Assembly (NCBI GenBank): GCA_029880275.1
Contig: JAOUOQ010000040.1
Location: forward strand, 1-11,113
Direction of reading: 5' to 3'
Source: Candidatus Aminicenantota bacterium
GTDB taxonomy: Bacteria; Acidobacteriota; B3-B38; Guanabaribacteriales; B3-B38
Length of the DNA stretch: 11,113 nucleotides
Positions 1 through 8,186 of this stretch are shown here, in pieces (position 1 is the stretch's first letter; each line of letters begins with the position of its first letter). Below the pieces are notes generated by a model that saw only the letters and a program-made list of their open reading frames with translations, searched no databases and was not told the DNA's origin. Both the position numbers and the translations under genes were made by a program.

Positions 1-241
1 GATTTAAACGCGTGACCATCCCCTTTTATCTTGGTTTCACCCCTAAATCACTCAGTATTTATCCATATATTTGAATATATATCCAAATTAATCTATTTGC
101 TTCCCCTTATGAGTACCTAATATATTTAGCATACCTTTTACCCCTTAGTCAAGACTTTTTTTGCTTTTTTCGAAAATGAGGGAGTTCTTAAAAATTAATA
201 GGGAGTTAACTCAAACGATCGGCAACGGTTCACTCAAAGGC
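1..241. other. AT-rich intergenic edge region
   Basis: This stretch lies downstream of the minus-strand TPR/sulfatase-fold gene and is strongly AT-rich. I see no convincing gene in it. It contains a 10-base palindrome (GAGTTAACTC, 203-212) just past the stop codon. On the minus strand there is a possible -35 box (TTGACT, 147-152) without a good -10 box, so a promoter for a gene beyond the left edge is possible but not supported. No clear hairpin plus T-run terminator for the sulfatase-fold gene is visible. Confidence 0.4.
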
Positions 242-2407
242 TTAATCTCCCCCCACTCTCTTTTTCAACTGATTTATCCTTTTTTCAATCAGCTCCACAT
301 CCTCGGGGCTGAGGCGGTCTTTCTGTGTGAGGAGCTCCTGATAGAGCTTTAATGCCTCCTCCCACTTTTGCATTCTGATGTAGAGCAGGGCTAAGTTAAG
401 GGAGGCATCGATATTCTGGGGGTCGTAGTAGAGGGCTTTCTGGAAGTTCTCCACTGCCGCCGGGAGGTCGTTTTTCATAGCCCTGATGATAGCCACTCCA
501 TTGTACGCCCTGGACATTTTGTCATCGTAGCGGAGCGCGGTCTGGTAGCTTTGCTCCGCTTTATCGTACTCCTTTTTGGCATACCAGCAGTTGCCCAGGT
601 TGTTATGGATGGATGCGTTAGTGGAGTCGAGCTGGAGAGTCTGTTGGAATATCTCCATTGCCCTATCGATGTCCCCCCGATAGAAATAGCTGATACCCAG
701 GAAATTCAGAGAATCTATGTCTTCGGGAAAGAATTTAAGGGCGTTTTCCAGTGTCTGGACGGAGCGGTCGAGTTCCCCTATTTTTTGCAGGTAAAACCCC
801 AGGTTTTTTCTTATGTCGTTATTATCAATATTCATCTCCACTGCTTTTTCCAGAATCTTGATTCCCTTTGCCGTCTCCCCGGCGGTATTGTAAGTCATGG
901 CTAACTGCATGTAGGCGGCGCTGAAATCGGGCTGAAGGGATATGGCCTGTTCAAACCATCGGATTGCCTCCATCGGTCTCCCCTCTATAACGGCGATCAT
1001 TCCCTTATCAAAGGCACTAGCCACATGGAGCAGGTTTTTGGGGTCCTTCTCCGGCACCGCGTAGGTGGAAAAATCCTTGGTGGGGGGGACTGTCCCCGAC
1101 AGATAACCGAGGGAGCGGAGTTTAGCCCTCTCCTCAGAGCTAAGGGGGGTCAGGCTGGCCTGTTTCCCACCTCCCGATTGCAGCTTATCGAGGGTTTTTC
1201 GGTAGCTGCTAAAATAACTCTCCCACAATTTGGGAGATGTCCGGGCTATATTATTTTTCTCCTGGAAGTCTGTTTTCAGGTCGTAGAGTTCTGGCAGGGG
1301 GAGGTCAACCAGCTTCATATTCTCCTCTATTATCCCTCTTACCGGAGCCCATCTTCTGGTGTAAGTGTTGGTGAGGGTTTCTAGGTAGAGAGGTCGGCGG
1401 GGGAGGGTAGAGCCTTTCAGCAGGTGGTCTTTCAGGGAGAGCCCATCCTCGAGCAAAGGTCTTTTCCAGCCGAACCAATCGATTACGGTGGGCATAATAT
1501 CCACCAGGCTGACCGCCTCCTGACTCCGGCGGGGCTTCAGCACTGCTGGCTGGTGAATGAAGAGGGGGATATGAACGGTCGTGTTATAGATGAAAGTCCC
1601 GTGGGTCTCCTCCCCGTGGTCCCCTAAGCCTTCCCCGTGGTCGGCGGTGATGATAAACAGGGTCTCCTCCAGCAGTCCCTGGGACTCCAGCAGTTGGTGG
1701 AGCCTCCCTATCTGCTCATCGGCAAAGGCTATCTCGCTGTCGTATAGGTTTCTGTATTTCTGCACCAGCCGCGGTGGAGGCGCGTAAGGGAGGTGAGGGT
1801 CAAAAAGGTGAATCCACATGAGCCAGCGGCTGTCGGCGGCGTTTTTAATCCATTGAATAGCCAGCTCCATGGTCTCGTCAGCGGGGCGTTCGGAATAGAC
1901 GAAGATAGCAATCGACTCCTGGCTGATGTATCCGTCATCGTAAAGCTCGAAGCCCTGGTCCAGGCCGAAGCTCGAGTCCACCGGAAAGGCGCTGACGAAG
2001 GCGGCGGTGCGGAAGCCATTCTGCTGGGCTATCTCAGCTAAGGTGAGCACCTCCGTCCCCAGACGGAAGGGACCGTTGTCTCTCACGCCGTGGCGAGGGG
2101 GGTAAAGACCGGTGAGCAGAGAGCAATGAGCGGGGAGGGTGAAGGGTACCGGGGTATATGCCCTGTCGAAGATGATGCTGGAGCGAGCGAGCTTGTCCAT
2201 CGCGGGGGTGAAGTTGACCTCGGCATTGTAGGCACCCACATGGTCGGCTCTCAGGGTATCGATGGTGAGGATTAGGCAGCGAGAAGCACGGCTGGATGGA
2301 TTATTTATGGAGAAGGAAGGCTCGGTACCTCTCAGCCAAGGGGTGAGAAGCAGGCAAAGAAGCACCAGCAAGGGAGCGAGCCAGAGGCTGCGCCTTCTTC
2401 TCTTCAT
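242..2407 (-). CDS. Membrane-anchored sulfatase-fold (alkaline phosphatase superfamily) hydrolase with C-terminal TPR repeats
   Basis: The product has 721 residues: a basic N-terminus and one hydrophobic segment (about 8-25, uncleaved anchor or signal peptide), a sulfatase-fold domain (about 43-400) and six or seven TPR units (about 460-715). Visible metal-site motifs are IDTLRADH (D50) and TADHGEG (D256, H257), with H269 nearby. Where sulfatases carry C/S-x-P-S-R, this protein has T90-L-P-A-H followed by SLLTG, so the residue normally converted to formylglycine is a threonine. That fits phosphatase, phosphodiesterase or phosphotransferase chemistry better than sulfate ester hydrolysis; the substrate is unknown. 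The domain probably faces the periplasm. An SD (GGAGAAG, 2415-2421) lies 7 nt before the ATG. It follows the GWxTD gene in the same direction after 98 nt, so the two are probably co-transcribed. Confidence 0.88.
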   Translation of the reverse strand: MKRRRRSLWLAPLLVLLCLLLTPWLRGTEPSFSINNPSSRASRCLILTIDTLRADHVGAYNAEVNFTPAMDKLARSSIIFDRAYTPVPFTLPAHCSLLTGLYPPRHGVRDNGPFRLGTEVLTLAEIAQQNGFRTAAFVSAFPVDSSFGLDQGFELYDDGYISQESIAIFVYSERPADETMELAIQWIKNAADSRWLMWIHLFDPHLPYAPPPRLVQKYRNLYDSEIAFADEQIGRLHQLLESQGLLEETLFIITADHGEGLGDHGEETHGTFIYNTTVHIPLFIHQPAVLKPRRSQEAVSLVDIMPTVIDWFGWKRPLLEDGLSLKDHLLKGSTLPRRPLYLETLTNTYTRRWAPVRGIIEENMKLVDLPLPELYDLKTDFQEKNNIARTSPKLWESYFSSYRKTLDKLQSGGGKQASLTPLSSEERAKLRSLGYLSGTVPPTKDFSTYAVPEKDPKNLLHVASAFDKGMIAVIEGRPMEAIRWFEQAISLQPDFSAAYMQLAMTYNTAGETAKGIKILEKAVEMNIDNNDIRKNLGFYLQKIGELDRSVQTLENALKFFPEDIDSLNFLGISYFYRGDIDRAMEIFQQTLQLDSTNASIHNNLGNCWYAKKEYDKAEQSYQTALRYDDKMSRAYNGVAIIRAMKNDLPAAVENFQKALYYDPQNIDASLNLALLYIRMQKWEEALKLYQELLTQKDRLSPEDVELIEKRINQLKKRVGGD

Positions 2408-2505
2408 AAGATTACTTCTCCATAAAAGATTTTCAGGGCTGATTAATCACATCCCCCCTCATCGGACAAATAGATGGTGAAGGAGCGTTCAGGCGGGGAC
2501 ATCGG

Positions 2506-4746
2506 TTATTGACTCTCCGACTTGATTTTTTTTAGTCTCTCTTGAATCTCCTCTTGAGCGGGGTCTAACTTCAGGGATTCCTCCAGCAGTTGGATGGCTT
2601 TTTCTGTCTGCTTCAAATTGTAATAGATATACGACAGAATGTTGAGCACAGGGGGATACTTGGGTCGCTCCAGCCGGAGTCGTTCGTAATAGCGTCTGGC
2701 TTCCTGATAGTCATTTTTATATAGGTATGCCTGACCGATGAGCTCTAACAGGGCGGGGTGGCGTGGGGAGTTGACCAGAAGGGGGCTGGCGCGCTCAATC
2801 AATTCGTCGTATCGCTGGCTCAACAAAAGTAGCCTGCAGTAGTCGAGATTGGCGGGGAAGTGTTCAGGATTCTTCCCCAAAACCGCCATTAGTCCTCTTT
2901 CGGCATATGCATAGTCTCCGGTATTCATATAAAGCTTAGCCCGGAAGTAATCGTATTGGGGGCTGTCATAAGGGATAATAGCCTGATTGTAACTCCAGCA
3001 CTCGGGCTCTGGCTGGGAGACCAGCTCGAAATCTGCCCGGGCGTAGGCTTCTACCACACCTTCGCCAGTGGTCATGTTTTTCAAGAATATATCCAGGGAG
3101 GCTTTTCCCGCACTCAATTTCTCCAGATTTAACCTTTGATAGAGGGTAATCACCAGGGCGTTGCTCGGTACTAATTCTGCCAACGATCCCTCTACTCTGC
3201 TCACCATCTTCCCCCTCTGGGAGATCTCATAGGAGAGGAGATAATTGGACGCCTGCTGGGGAGTTATCTCATCGGGGAAGAATATCTGATAAAAGGCTAT
3301 CATCCCCTCTTCCCGGGAAAATATGTTATCCACTGAGGGGGAGATAGCCAGGTCTTCAAACTGGAAAGCCTTGACCCTTTGACTACTCTTATCCCCTTCT
3401 GAAATTCGGGTTATTTTATTGACCAGGTATAAATTCCCCATAAAAGGCACCTCAGCAGGAAGGGGAGGAATGACGAGCTCAGCCGAGGTGGTAGCAATCT
3501 CCTTGCTCACATTGTTCCGCAGCACCAGGTCGAGATGGAAGTTGCCGGGGATTAAAGCCCTTCTGAACATCAGTATCATGGGACGGTAGCGAATCTGCTC
3601 AAACTTAGCCTCGTCAAGATAGATGTCCTCAAGCCCATAAGAGAAAGTGTCGACGACATTCTCCTCCTCATCCTTGATGGTGCCGTTGAGGTCCAGATTG
3701 ATGAAGTATTGCTCCTCGTACTTGCCGACCTCCAAATCCTCTGGCTCAATCTTAAGGGCTATATCGTAGAAGACATTGCCGGTGGAAGAGGCGAACCATC
3801 TGACGAGATTCTCTATGGTCATAGTCCTGAAGTACACCTCCACCTCCACCTCGGCTTTGCCTGTGAGGGTGGCATCCACATAGTCCTTTCTACTCTCCTC
3901 CTCTAAGTTGCGGGCTCTCCAGATGTCGCCTATCAGTTGTTCAGATTCCATCCCCGCTGCTGATGAGCCGAAGGTGCCAAATCCCCCGGAGCTGGGCAAA
4001 TAGCTCCAGGCGGCATGGGCTATGTCATATCCCAGCTTGCTGAGGAATTCAAATTGGGTATCCTCATCAAGAGGCTTGACATCCGGACCTGGCTTCAGGA
4101 GTCGATAAGCGGTATCGGTCAGGGGGCGATATAATCGAAAGGGGGGCATACCATCCTTCATGTAGAATATGAGATAAAAGCCCGGGGGTAGGTGATGCTG
4201 GGTGTTACTTATATACTGCCACAGCTCCATTGTATGGTTATAAAAGCCGTCCTCAAATGGGACCCTGAGGGCAGGCTCTCCTAAAGTGATATAAATTCTC
4301 CCCCGGTCGGTCTTCCAGCCCGGCAGGTAGGATTCCCTTCCCAGATATTTATTGGCATACTCCCATCTTTTGTAGTGCTCCTCTTTAAACTCATTCTTCT
4401 TGGTTCCCGGAGTGGGGTCCCTCGCCAGCCAGAATCTCTCAATAAACAAATCCCGCTGTTCGTCCGTTTTGAGCTGGAGGAAGCCCTGATTCTCATAGTC
4501 GGAGATAATATAAGTTACCTCGTCAAGCCACCTCTGATATTTGGCAGGGAGCTCTTTTCTCAGCTTTTTGAAATCTAACTTCTGTTTTTCCTTATTTTGA
4601 CCTTCAACTCCTCCGGCTGGAGCAGCGCTGAAGGAGTTAGAGAAGAGGACGCTTCCAATAGCGAAAAGTGACAGCAAAAAGCAGATAGTCCCCCATCGCT
4701 TCCCTTTCCGAAGAGCTTTTTTTACAAGAGTAGTAAACATCTCCAT
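2506..4746 (-). CDS. GWxTD domain-containing protein with C-terminal TPR repeats
   Basis: This 746-residue protein has a cationic N-terminus and a hydrophobic signal/anchor segment (about 19-40), suggesting export to the periplasm. The name-giving motif GWKTDRGRIYITLG sits at about 143-156, preceded by a helical region with FIERFWLARDPTPGT (about 101-115), and followed by a further motif with ELWQY and a PP-rich strand, as in the GWxTD family. The middle is predicted beta-rich. The C-terminus (about 610-746) holds TPR-like helical pairs. The molecular function of GWxTD proteins is not established to my knowledge; they are often found beside TPR proteins. The start used is the ATG at 4746; an in-frame ATG at 4740 is an alternative, and neither has a usable SD (see the promoter at 4754-4782). 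It is probably the first gene of an operon with the downstream sulfatase-fold gene. Confidence 0.88.
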   Translation of the reverse strand: MEMFTTLVKKALRKGKRWGTICFLLSLFAIGSVLFSNSFSAAPAGGVEGQNKEKQKLDFKKLRKELPAKYQRWLDEVTYIISDYENQGFLQLKTDEQRDLFIERFWLARDPTPGTKKNEFKEEHYKRWEYANKYLGRESYLPGWKTDRGRIYITLGEPALRVPFEDGFYNHTMELWQYISNTQHHLPPGFYLIFYMKDGMPPFRLYRPLTDTAYRLLKPGPDVKPLDEDTQFEFLSKLGYDIAHAAWSYLPSSGGFGTFGSSAAGMESEQLIGDIWRARNLEEESRKDYVDATLTGKAEVEVEVYFRTMTIENLVRWFASSTGNVFYDIALKIEPEDLEVGKYEEQYFINLDLNGTIKDEEENVVDTFSYGLEDIYLDEAKFEQIRYRPMILMFRRALIPGNFHLDLVLRNNVSKEIATTSAELVIPPLPAEVPFMGNLYLVNKITRISEGDKSSQRVKAFQFEDLAISPSVDNIFSREEGMIAFYQIFFPDEITPQQASNYLLSYEISQRGKMVSRVEGSLAELVPSNALVITLYQRLNLEKLSAGKASLDIFLKNMTTGEGVVEAYARADFELVSQPEPECWSYNQAIIPYDSPQYDYFRAKLYMNTGDYAYAERGLMAVLGKNPEHFPANLDYCRLLLLSQRYDELIERASPLLVNSPRHPALLELIGQAYLYKNDYQEARRYYERLRLERPKYPPVLNILSYIYYNLKQTEKAIQLLEESLKLDPAQEEIQERLKKIKSESQ

Positions 4747-4753
4747 AAATTAA

Positions 4754-4782
4754 ATTCTATGTAAAATAGGTTGAGTTGTCAA
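4754..4782 (-). promoter_or_regulatory. Sigma-70-like promoter of the GWxTD gene
   Basis: On the minus strand a perfect -35 box TTGACA (4777-4782) and a 5/6 -10 box TAGAAT (4754-4759) are separated by exactly 17 nt. The predicted transcription start is about 4747, next to the ATG at 4746. The transcript would therefore be leaderless or nearly so, which agrees with the lack of an SD before this start. Confidence 0.75.
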
Positions 4783-4886
4783 CCGATTTCTTATTTTCCC
4801 ATGCTGAGGGACAACGCTCGGAGGTTCCCACCTCTCCTGAGTGTCGGTGAAAAGAACCTTGCCTCATCTTATGGCTCACCGCAGGT

Positions 4887-4915
4887 TTGCTTTATTAAGG
4901 CGTATCAATTATAAT
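4887..4915 (+). promoter_or_regulatory. Sigma-70-like promoter of the YdjM-like / PqqD-M50-HlyD pair
   Basis: A -35 box TTGCTT (4887-4892) and a perfect -10 box TATAAT (4910-4915) are separated by 17 nt. The predicted start near 4922 leaves a leader of about 22 nt that contains a strong SD, AGGAGG (4929-4934), 9 nt before the ATG at 4944. It is divergent from the GWxTD promoter; about 100 bp lie between the two -35 boxes. Confidence 0.75.
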
Positions 4916-4943
4916 TTCCCTTAGGTTTAGGAGGAAAAGGAAT

Positions 4944-5513
4944 ATGTCCTCACCGGTGGGACATTCTCTCACGGGGATGATTCTTTATCTCATCTATAAT
5001 AAGTGGGGTTCCCTGTGGAGCAACAGGAATGAGATTCCCCTCTATATCTTTTTTACGGTGGCTCCCGACCTCGACCTCATTCCCGGGCTTCTGGGGGGAG
5101 ATATTTACAGGTACCATCATGGTCCTCCGCACAGCATCTTTTTTGCGCTGCTGTTCACCTTGCCCTTTAGCCTCCCCCGGCTGAAGAGAGGGCTCAAGAG
5201 GTTTCTCAGCTCATGGGGAATCTTCTTCTCCCTTTATTGCACGCATCTCCTTCTCGACCTCTTCACCATAGACCGCCGTCCCCCCTATGGGTCGCCGCTA
5301 TTCTGGCCGATATGGGATAGATATCTCAGCTCACCGATTACTTTTCTGCCGCCGGTTTATAAGGAGTCGTGGACTGCTCTTGTCAGCCTCAACAATCTGT
5401 ACACTATGCTCATAGAAGTGGCTATTTTCCTCCCCTTGCTGCTCCTCATATATTGGTATAGACAAAGCAAAGGTGAAAGAATCCAAGCAACGGTACGCCA
5501 TTATGATAAGTGA
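4944..5513 (+). CDS. YdjM/DUF457-type membrane-bound metal-dependent hydrolase family protein
   Basis: This 189-residue integral membrane protein shows the hallmarks of the YdjM (DUF457) family: an N-terminal SPVGHSLTG (H7), APDLDLIPG (D42, D44), an HHGPPHS segment (H58, H59, H63) and a membrane helix carrying THLLLDLF (H101, D105). These histidines and aspartates are the expected metal ligands. Hydrophobic segments lie at about 8-20, 31-45, 64-77, 88-106 and 155-171. Family members are called metal-dependent hydrolases mainly by motif; substrates are poorly known. The start has a strong SD, AGGAGG, 9 nt upstream. Its 3' end overlaps the PqqD-M50-HlyD gene, so the two are translationally linked and may act in one membrane process, though that is inferred from gene order only. 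Confidence 0.82.
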   Translation: MSSPVGHSLTGMILYLIYNKWGSLWSNRNEIPLYIFFTVAPDLDLIPGLLGGDIYRYHHGPPHSIFFALLFTLPFSLPRLKRGLKRFLSSWGIFFSLYCTHLLLDLFTIDRRPPYGSPLFWPIWDRYLSSPITFLPPVYKESWTALVSLNNLYTMLIEVAIFLPLLLLIYWYRQSKGERIQATVRHYDK

Positions 5514-7734
5514 TAGACCAAGGCTTCGACCGGAGCTCATCATCAGCCGGATTGACGAGGCTGGACCTCCCTCCTATGTGATCAAAGACCCCCTCACCAA
5601 CAACTATTTCCGCTGTGGTGAGTATGAATATTTCATCGCCAGGCAGTTGGATGGGAGGACCCCCTTATGGGAGGTGCAGCTAAAGTTCAACCGGGAGTTC
5701 TCCACCCCCATGCCTATCTCCTCGCTGGAGGAGTTCATCAGCCAGTTACAGTCGCTCGGCTTTATCGAGGAGGAAGCTCCTGAAAGCCGACCGCTGCTGG
5801 AGAAAATAGCCAGGGAAAGGAGGCGCCCCCTGCTGCAGCGCCTCCTCTTCATCAAGCTGAAGGCGATCAATCCCGACCGCTTTCTCACCTGGTTGGAGGG
5901 GAATGTCCGCTTCATCTTCACTCCCTATTTCGTTACCTTCAGCCTGTTGCTGATGCTGGGAGGGGCGGGCGTGTTCATAGCCAATGGGGGAGAAATCTGG
6001 CAGGAAATGCGTCAGCTTTACCATCTGCGAAACCTTCTCCAGTTCTGGTTGGTTATATTCCTCCTTATCAGCCTCCACGAACTCGCCCACGGGATGACCT
6101 GCAAACATTTCGGAGGGGAAGTGAACGATATGGGGTTCCTTCTCCTTTACTTTCAGCCCTGTTTCTATTGCAATGTCAGCGATGCCTGGCTCTTCAGGGA
6201 GAGACGCCAGAGGATGTGGGTCTCCTTCGCCGGAATATTCTTCGACCTTGTTCTTTTCTCATCCGCAACCATTCTATGGCGGATTTCAGCCCAGGAGACC
6301 TGGGTAAATCACCTCTGTCTGGTGGTCATGGTGGTAGCCGGGGTGGGGGTGCTCTTCAATCTTAATCCGCTCATTAAGCTGGATGGCTACTACCTGTTGA
6401 GCGACTACCTCTTGCGCCCCAACCTCCGCCAGCGAGCCTTCGGGTATCTCCGCTCGCTCATCAGCCCTCACAGGGAGGAAGTGGATAACAGGGATAAAAG
6501 AATATATCTGAGCTACGGGTTGCTGGGCGGGTCTTACTCGGTTGCCCTTATAGGATATCTGACGTTTAAAGGGGGAAAGTTTTTCATTGACAGATTCCAC
6601 GGGGCAGGCTTGATTTTATTTTTAATCTTGCTTCTGTTAGCTTTTCAGGATATTCTAAGGGAGGGAGTTGCTAAGCTGCTTCCCCGTCCTGAGAGGAAAA
6701 CAAAAAGCCCCATGAAAAGAGGAAAAAAGCTGGTAGTCATCCTTATCATTCTCATAGGGGGAGGACTGCTGCTCGGTCTGGTGAAAATGGAGCTCAGGAT
6801 CTCCAGCGAAAGCCAGCTCATACCGGTGGAGCGGGCCATTATCCGAGCTGAGGTGGAGGGAATTCTCGACCAGATACTGGTAAAGGAAGGGGATAGAGTC
6901 CAGCAAGGTGATGTTGTGGCCGCCATTTCACCTCGCGAGTATGAGATGGAGATAAAAAGAAACCAGGCTGAGCTGGCTGAAAAGAGAGCCAACCTCCGAT
7001 TGCTCGAAAGGGGTCCCCGCCCCGAAGAAATCGACCAGATGAGGAAGAGAGTAGAGAAAGCCCGCACACAGGTCGAATTCGCTACCAAGGAAGTGGTAAG
7101 GGTGGGAAAACTCTACCAGGAAGAGCTGGTGTCCGATAAGCAGATGGAAGAGGCGCAGCAGAATTTAACCCTTTACAGCAAGGAGTTGGAGGAGGCTCAG
7201 GCTGACCTCAACCTTCTTTTAGCGGGCTATCGAAAGGAGAGGATAGAGGCTGCCCAGGCGGAAATCGAGCAACTGCAGGCATCCTTAGATTACCTTTTTA
7301 AGAAACGGCAGCTGACCGAGGTGGTCTCCCCTATATCGGGGGTGGTCACCACTCGATTAGTGGAAGAGAGGGTCAAGGAGTATCTGGAAGAAGGGGGCGA
7401 GATCTGTCGGGTAGAGAACTACTATACTGTGCGGCTGGAGATATTCGTTCCCGAGAAGGAGATCGCCGATGTGAAAGCGCGGAGCAAAATAAAGTTCAAA
7501 TGCCGCAGCTTCCCCGCCAGGAGCTTCTATGGAACAGTAAGCTCCATCGCCCCGGTTGCCGCCAAAGGGGAAAGGTCTCAGGTAGTAAGGGTCATCAGCC
7601 AGATATCGAACCCGACCTTGGAGCTAAAGCCCGGGATGACCGGAAATGCAAAAATATATTGCGGCAAGCGGCGGTTGATATTTATCCTCACCCGTCGCAT
7701 TGTAAGGTTTCTCCGGACAGAGCTATGGTGGTGA
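5503..7734 (+). CDS. PqqD-like / M50 zinc metalloprotease / HlyD-type adaptor fusion protein
   Basis: The product has 743 residues in three parts. Residues about 8-92 resemble a PqqD-like domain, the fold that binds leader peptides of ribosomally made peptides. Residues about 139-430 form a polytopic M50 site-2-type protease, with the zinc motif HELAH (192-196), a characteristic CFYCNVSDAW (220-229) and the second metal motif NPLIKLDGYYLL (D294). After a further membrane helix (about 410-428), residues about 440-735 form a HlyD-like periplasmic adaptor: lipoyl halves around a long coiled coil (about 480-615), the second beginning at VVSPISGVV. This architecture recalls YydH-like peptide-processing proteins. 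The ATG at 5503 overlaps the upstream gene by 11 nt; an in-frame GTG at 5473 (10 residues longer) is possible, and neither has a good SD. It probably recognises, cleaves and helps export a peptide; the array at 7837-8315 is the obvious candidate substrate. Confidence 0.87.
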   Translation: MISDRPRLRPELIISRIDEAGPPSYVIKDPLTNNYFRCGEYEYFIARQLDGRTPLWEVQLKFNREFSTPMPISSLEEFISQLQSLGFIEEEAPESRPLLEKIARERRRPLLQRLLFIKLKAINPDRFLTWLEGNVRFIFTPYFVTFSLLLMLGGAGVFIANGGEIWQEMRQLYHLRNLLQFWLVIFLLISLHELAHGMTCKHFGGEVNDMGFLLLYFQPCFYCNVSDAWLFRERRQRMWVSFAGIFFDLVLFSSATILWRISAQETWVNHLCLVVMVVAGVGVLFNLNPLIKLDGYYLLSDYLLRPNLRQRAFGYLRSLISPHREEVDNRDKRIYLSYGLLGGSYSVALIGYLTFKGGKFFIDRFHGAGLILFLILLLLAFQDILREGVAKLLPRPERKTKSPMKRGKKLVVILIILIGGGLLLGLVKMELRISSESQLIPVERAIIRAEVEGILDQILVKEGDRVQQGDVVAAISPREYEMEIKRNQAELAEKRANLRLLERGPRPEEIDQMRKRVEKARTQVEFATKEVVRVGKLYQEELVSDKQMEEAQQNLTLYSKELEEAQADLNLLLAGYRKERIEAAQAEIEQLQASLDYLFKKRQLTEVVSPISGVVTTRLVEERVKEYLEEGGEICRVENYYTVRLEIFVPEKEIADVKARSKIKFKCRSFPARSFYGTVSSIAPVAAKGERSQVVRVISQISNPTLELKPGMTGNAKIYCGKRRLIFILTRRIVRFLRTELWW

Positions 7735-7738
7735 GCAT

Positions 7739-7772
7739 AAAAAAGGACCACTCCTTCAGAGGAGTGGTCCTT
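7739..7772 (-). terminator. Intrinsic terminator of the small-peptide array
   Basis: A perfect 13-bp inverted repeat (AAGGACCACTCCT, 7743-7755; AGGAGTGGTCCTT, 7760-7772) encloses a 4-nt loop. Read on the minus strand the stem runs directly into six Ts (7739-7744), the classic intrinsic terminator layout. On the plus strand only two Ts follow before CCG, so it should work mainly for minus-strand transcripts leaving the array, while possibly also shielding it from the convergent PqqD-M50-HlyD transcript, whose stop codon is only 4 bases away. Confidence 0.85.
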
Positions 7773-7836
7773 CCGTAATATGCTTATGAGCAATAGATGA
7801 AATCGAACAGGAGCCTGATGTATTTAAAGTAGAGAA

Positions 7837-7932
7837 TTAACCCATGGCTATGGCTGCACGGGTGGGAGCAATTCTTTTCTCCAGACGCTCCACATTAAGC
7901 TTTACCACTTTTTTTGTGCTTTTCTTTGCCAT
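7837..7932 (-). CDS. 31-residue cationic peptide, array copy 4 (last transcribed)
   Basis: This encodes a 31-residue peptide that I do not recognise from a named family. It starts MAKKSTKKVV, has VERLEKRIAP at 14-23 and ends RAAIAMG. It contains six Lys, three Arg and two Glu (net charge about +7) and no Cys, Trp, Tyr, Phe or His. Residues 9-22 could form an amphipathic helix; residues 21-31 are mostly small and hydrophobic. There is no signal peptide. The SD AAAGGGGTG (7940-7948) lies 7 nt before the ATG. The protein is identical in all four copies. Possible roles are a RiPP or secreted-peptide precursor handled by the convergent PqqD-M50-HlyD protein, an antimicrobial or type I toxin-like peptide, or a nucleic-acid-binding peptide. 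Position next to the terminator makes it the last gene of the unit. Confidence 0.85.
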   Translation of the reverse strand: MAKKSTKKVVKLNVERLEKRIAPTRAAIAMG

Positions 7933-7965
7933 TCTTTTTCACCCCTTTTCTCTTTGGAAAGAGAA

Positions 7966-8061
7966 TTAACCCATGGCTATAGCTGCACGAGTGGGAGCAA
8001 TTCTTTTCTCCAAACGTTCCACATTAAGCTTTACCACTTTTTTTGTGCTTTTCTTTGCCAT
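7966..8061 (-). CDS. 31-residue cationic peptide, array copy 3
   Basis: The protein is identical to the other copies although the DNA is the most divergent: compared with the 7837-7932 copy it has GAA for GAG (codon 15), TTG for CTG (codon 17), ACT for ACC (codon 24) and GCT for GCC (codon 27), all silent. Its SD is slightly altered (AAAGGGG, 8070-8076, 8 nt spacing, lacking the trailing TG), so it may be translated less efficiently. An 18-base inverted repeat (7948-7965) begins directly after its stop codon. Confidence 0.85.
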   Translation of the reverse strand: MAKKSTKKVVKLNVERLEKRIAPTRAAIAMG

Positions 8062-8090
8062 TCTTTTTTCCCCTTTCTCTTTAAAGAGAA

Positions 8091-8186
8091 TTAACCCATG
8101 GCTATGGCTGCACGGGTGGGAGCAATTCTTTTCTCCAGACGTTCCACATTAAGCTTTACCACTTTTTTTGTGCTTTTCTTTGCCAT
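8091..8186 (-). CDS. 31-residue cationic peptide, array copy 2
   Basis: The protein is identical to the other three. Relative to the 7837-7932 copy the only coding change is GAA for GAG at codon 15. The SD AAGGGGGTG (8194-8202) lies 7 nt before the ATG and is the same form as in the first-transcribed copy. A perfect 16-base palindrome (8075-8090) abuts its stop codon and precedes the SD of the next copy. Confidence 0.85.
   Translation of the reverse strand: MAKKSTKKVVKLNVERLEKRIAPTRAAIAMG

Noticed and set aside
1..19. Minus-strand ATG at 19 preceded by AAAAGGGG, possible start of a gene leaving the window
   Set aside because: The purine-rich stretch directly abuts the ATG with no spacer, and only six codons are visible.
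122..152. Possible minus-strand promoter with TTGACT at 147-152
   Set aside because: The best -10 candidates at 17-18 nt spacing match only 3 of 6 consensus bases in very AT-rich DNA.
1729..2019. Long frames antisense to or overlapping the large genes, such as this 96-codon one
   Set aside because: They lie within strongly supported coding regions in other frames, are low-complexity, and have no recognisable domains.
4821..4834. Small inverted repeat GAGGT-TCCC-ACCTC between the divergent promoters
   Set aside because: Five base pairs is too short to call an operator or terminator, and no T-run follows.
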